This document shows, one piece after another, positions 13,814-14,877 of a DNA stretch of 14,877 bases (positions are counted from its first letter, which is position 1; each line of letters starts with the position of its first letter). The stretch comes from Stenotrophomonas sp. (GTDB taxonomy: Bacteria > Pseudomonadota > Gammaproteobacteria > Xanthomonadales > Xanthomonadaceae): NCBI GenBank assembly GCA_003484865.1, contig DMZT01000345.1, positions 7,169-22,045 of the forward strand. The letters run 5' to 3'. Under the pieces are notes generated by a model, which had not been told where the DNA came from, did no database searches, and saw only the letters and a list, made by a program, of their open reading frames with translations. Position numbers and translations under genes: made by a program.

Positions 13814-14877
13814 ATGACGCGCGGACGATGGACGATGGTGGTGCTGATCGCCACCCTGATGGCGGCAGCGCTGGTCTGGACCTTCCTGCGCGAACCGGCA
13901 GCGCCGGCACCGCCACCGGGCCCGGTGGCGACGGTCCTGGGTTGGACGCCGCAGATCAGCGTGCTGGCCGGCGACGGCGTCGGCGGCAGCACGGAAGGCC
14001 CCGCCGCCCAGGCGCGCTTTGCCGATCCGTACGGCGTGGCCGTGGATGCACACGGTATCGTGTACATCGCCGATGCCGGCGACAACAACCGCATCCGCCG
14101 CGTCCATCCCGACGGCCGCGTAGACACCCTGGCCGGGCAGGGCGAGGGCTGGCGCGATGGCGCTGCCTTGCAGGCGCAGTTCAACACGCCCTCCGGGATC
14201 GCGCTGGATGCCAGCGGCAACGTCTTCGTCGCCGATACCGGCAATCACGTGATCCGCCGCATCGCGGTGGACGGCACCGTGAGCACGCTGGCCGGTGATG
14301 GCCAGCGGGGCTTCGTCGACGGGCCGGCCGCGCAGGCGCGTTTCGATGGGCCGATGGGCGTGGCGGTGGACGCCGGCGGCCGCGTGTACGTGGCCGATAC
14401 CTACAACGACCGTATCCGCATCATCGAACCCGATGGACGGGTGCATACCGTCGCGGGCGGCGAACGCCCGGGCATGCTCGATGGCTTGGGCACGGTCACC
14501 CGCCTGGATACGCCGGTGGCGCTGGCACTGGATCCGCACGGCAATCTGCTGATCGCCGACCTGTTCAACAACGCGATCCGCCAGCTTGCACCGGATGGCA
14601 CGCTGAGCACCCGCGTCGCCGATGGGGGCCTGCTCAGTGGTCCGCTGTCGTTGGCGGTGACCCACGACGGGGTGATCTATGCCAGCGACATCAACGGCAA
14701 GGTGGTGCAGATCTCGGCGCAGGGGCATCAGCTGGCCTTGGCGGGGGTGCCGCCGCAACCGCGCTTCGCCCGTCCCACCGCGCTCGCGCTCGATGCCGAG
14801 GGTGGTCTGTACCTGGCCGATGCCGCGTCCTACCGTGTGCACCGGCTGCGTGCGCTGGCGGCAGGAGAAGCCGCCCC
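13814..14877 (+). CDS. Membrane-anchored NHL-repeat beta-propeller protein (3' end not reached)
   Basis: At least 354 codons are open to the window edge. A short basic N-terminus and one hydrophobic segment (about 8-25) form an uncleaved signal anchor, followed by a Pro/Ala linker (28-38). Then come six NHL-type blades, each with P-x-G-V/I-A-V/L-D, G-x-V/L-Y/F-V/I-A-D, N-x-I-R and D-G-x-x-x-T-L-A-G: for example DPYGVAVDAHGIVYIAD, TPSGIALDASGNVFVAD and GPMGVAVDAGGRVYVAD. Blades 4 to 6 are more degenerate. Six blades make a closed propeller, so most of the domain is present. NHL propellers bind proteins or ligands; some relatives are lactonases, but no metal-ligand set could be confirmed. ATG 13814 is preferred over ATG 13808 because AAGGA at 13804-13808 is well spaced for it. 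It is divergent from the TPR-like gene. Confidence 0.87.
   Translation, partial: MTRGRWTMVVLIATLMAAALVWTFLREPAAPAPPPGPVATVLGWTPQISVLAGDGVGGSTEGPAAQARFADPYGVAVDAHGIVYIADAGDNNRIRRVHPDGRVDTLAGQGEGWRDGAALQAQFNTPSGIALDASGNVFVADTGNHVIRRIAVDGTVSTLAGDGQRGFVDGPAAQARFDGPMGVAVDAGGRVYVADTYNDRIRIIEPDGRVHTVAGGERPGMLDGLGTVTRLDTPVALALDPHGNLLIADLFNNAIRQLAPDGTLSTRVADGGLLSGPLSLAVTHDGVIYASDINGKVVQISAQGHQLALAGVPPQPRFARPTALALDAEGGLYLADAASYRVHRLRALAAGEAA

Noticed and set aside
12214..14298. A very long plus-strand open frame antisense to the TPR-like gene and running into the NHL gene
   Set aside because: Long antisense frames are expected in GC-rich DNA with strong third-position bias. Its product is rich in Arg, Gln and His with no recognisable domain, while the opposite strand has a signal peptide, ribosome site and repeat structure.
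13775..14842. Minus-strand frame opposite the NHL gene
   Set aside because: Apparent repeats in it are the reverse complement of the NHL blades; the plus strand has the NHL motifs and a membrane anchor.
1..14877. CRISPR arrays, tRNA or rRNA genes, riboswitches, toxin-antitoxin or phage-defence genes
   Set aside because: No spaced direct repeats, tRNA-like cloverleaf sequences, rRNA-like blocks or matching protein motifs were seen on either strand.

Overview
The window reads as chromosomal DNA from a high-GC gammaproteobacterium of the Xanthomonadaceae type (Stenotrophomonas, Xanthomonas, Pseudoxanthomonas or a relative). This is judged from strong G/C bias at third codon positions, frequent GTG/TTG starts, a TATGCT-type -10 element, a Zur-like operator, a REP-associated tyrosine transposase (RAYT), and a lytic transglycosylase and CSS-EAL protein of a layout I associate with that family. 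No rRNA, tRNA, CRISPR array, plasmid or phage gene was seen. Genus and species cannot be fixed by eye.

Layout, left to right. 1-734 (-): a class I SAM-dependent methyltransferase cut by the window edge. 928-1413 (+): a lone RAYT with HUH and tyrosine residues intact, followed by a long imperfect inverted repeat (1478-1532). 1558-1977 (-) and 2090-2422 (+): a divergent pair, a small lipoprotein and a three-helix membrane protein, neither of known function. 2437-2808 (-) and 2879-4210 (+): a divergent zinc-response pair, a MerC-domain membrane protein and a ZigA-type COG0523 GTPase, sharing a palindrome that looks like a Zur box (2830-2855). 4220-5830 (-): a two-domain ABC-F ATPase. 6006-6908 (-) and 7213-8415 (+): a LysR regulator divergent from an MFS exporter. 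8495-9469 (+): a secreted polysaccharide deacetylase preceded by a perfect 13-bp inverted repeat that brackets a possible -10 element. 9479-11083 (-): a CSS-motif EAL cyclic-di-GMP phosphodiesterase. 11365-12138 (+): a periplasmic lytic transglycosylase. 12148-13674 (-): a secreted TPR-like protein. 13814-14877 (+): a membrane-anchored NHL beta-propeller protein that may continue past the window edge.

How the genes work together. Only two units are convincing from sequence: the MerC/ZigA pair, which should be induced together in zinc starvation, and the LysR/MFS pair, where the regulator probably controls the exporter. Several other genes concern the cell envelope (deacetylase, transglycosylase, lipoprotein, secreted TPR protein, NHL protein), but they alternate strands and do not form an operon. 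Three tail-to-tail pairs are separated by exactly 9 bp, leaving no room for separate terminators.

No clearly new multi-gene system is present. The most informative non-coding signals are the Zur-like operator, the inverted repeat before the deacetylase, and the inverted repeat after the RAYT.
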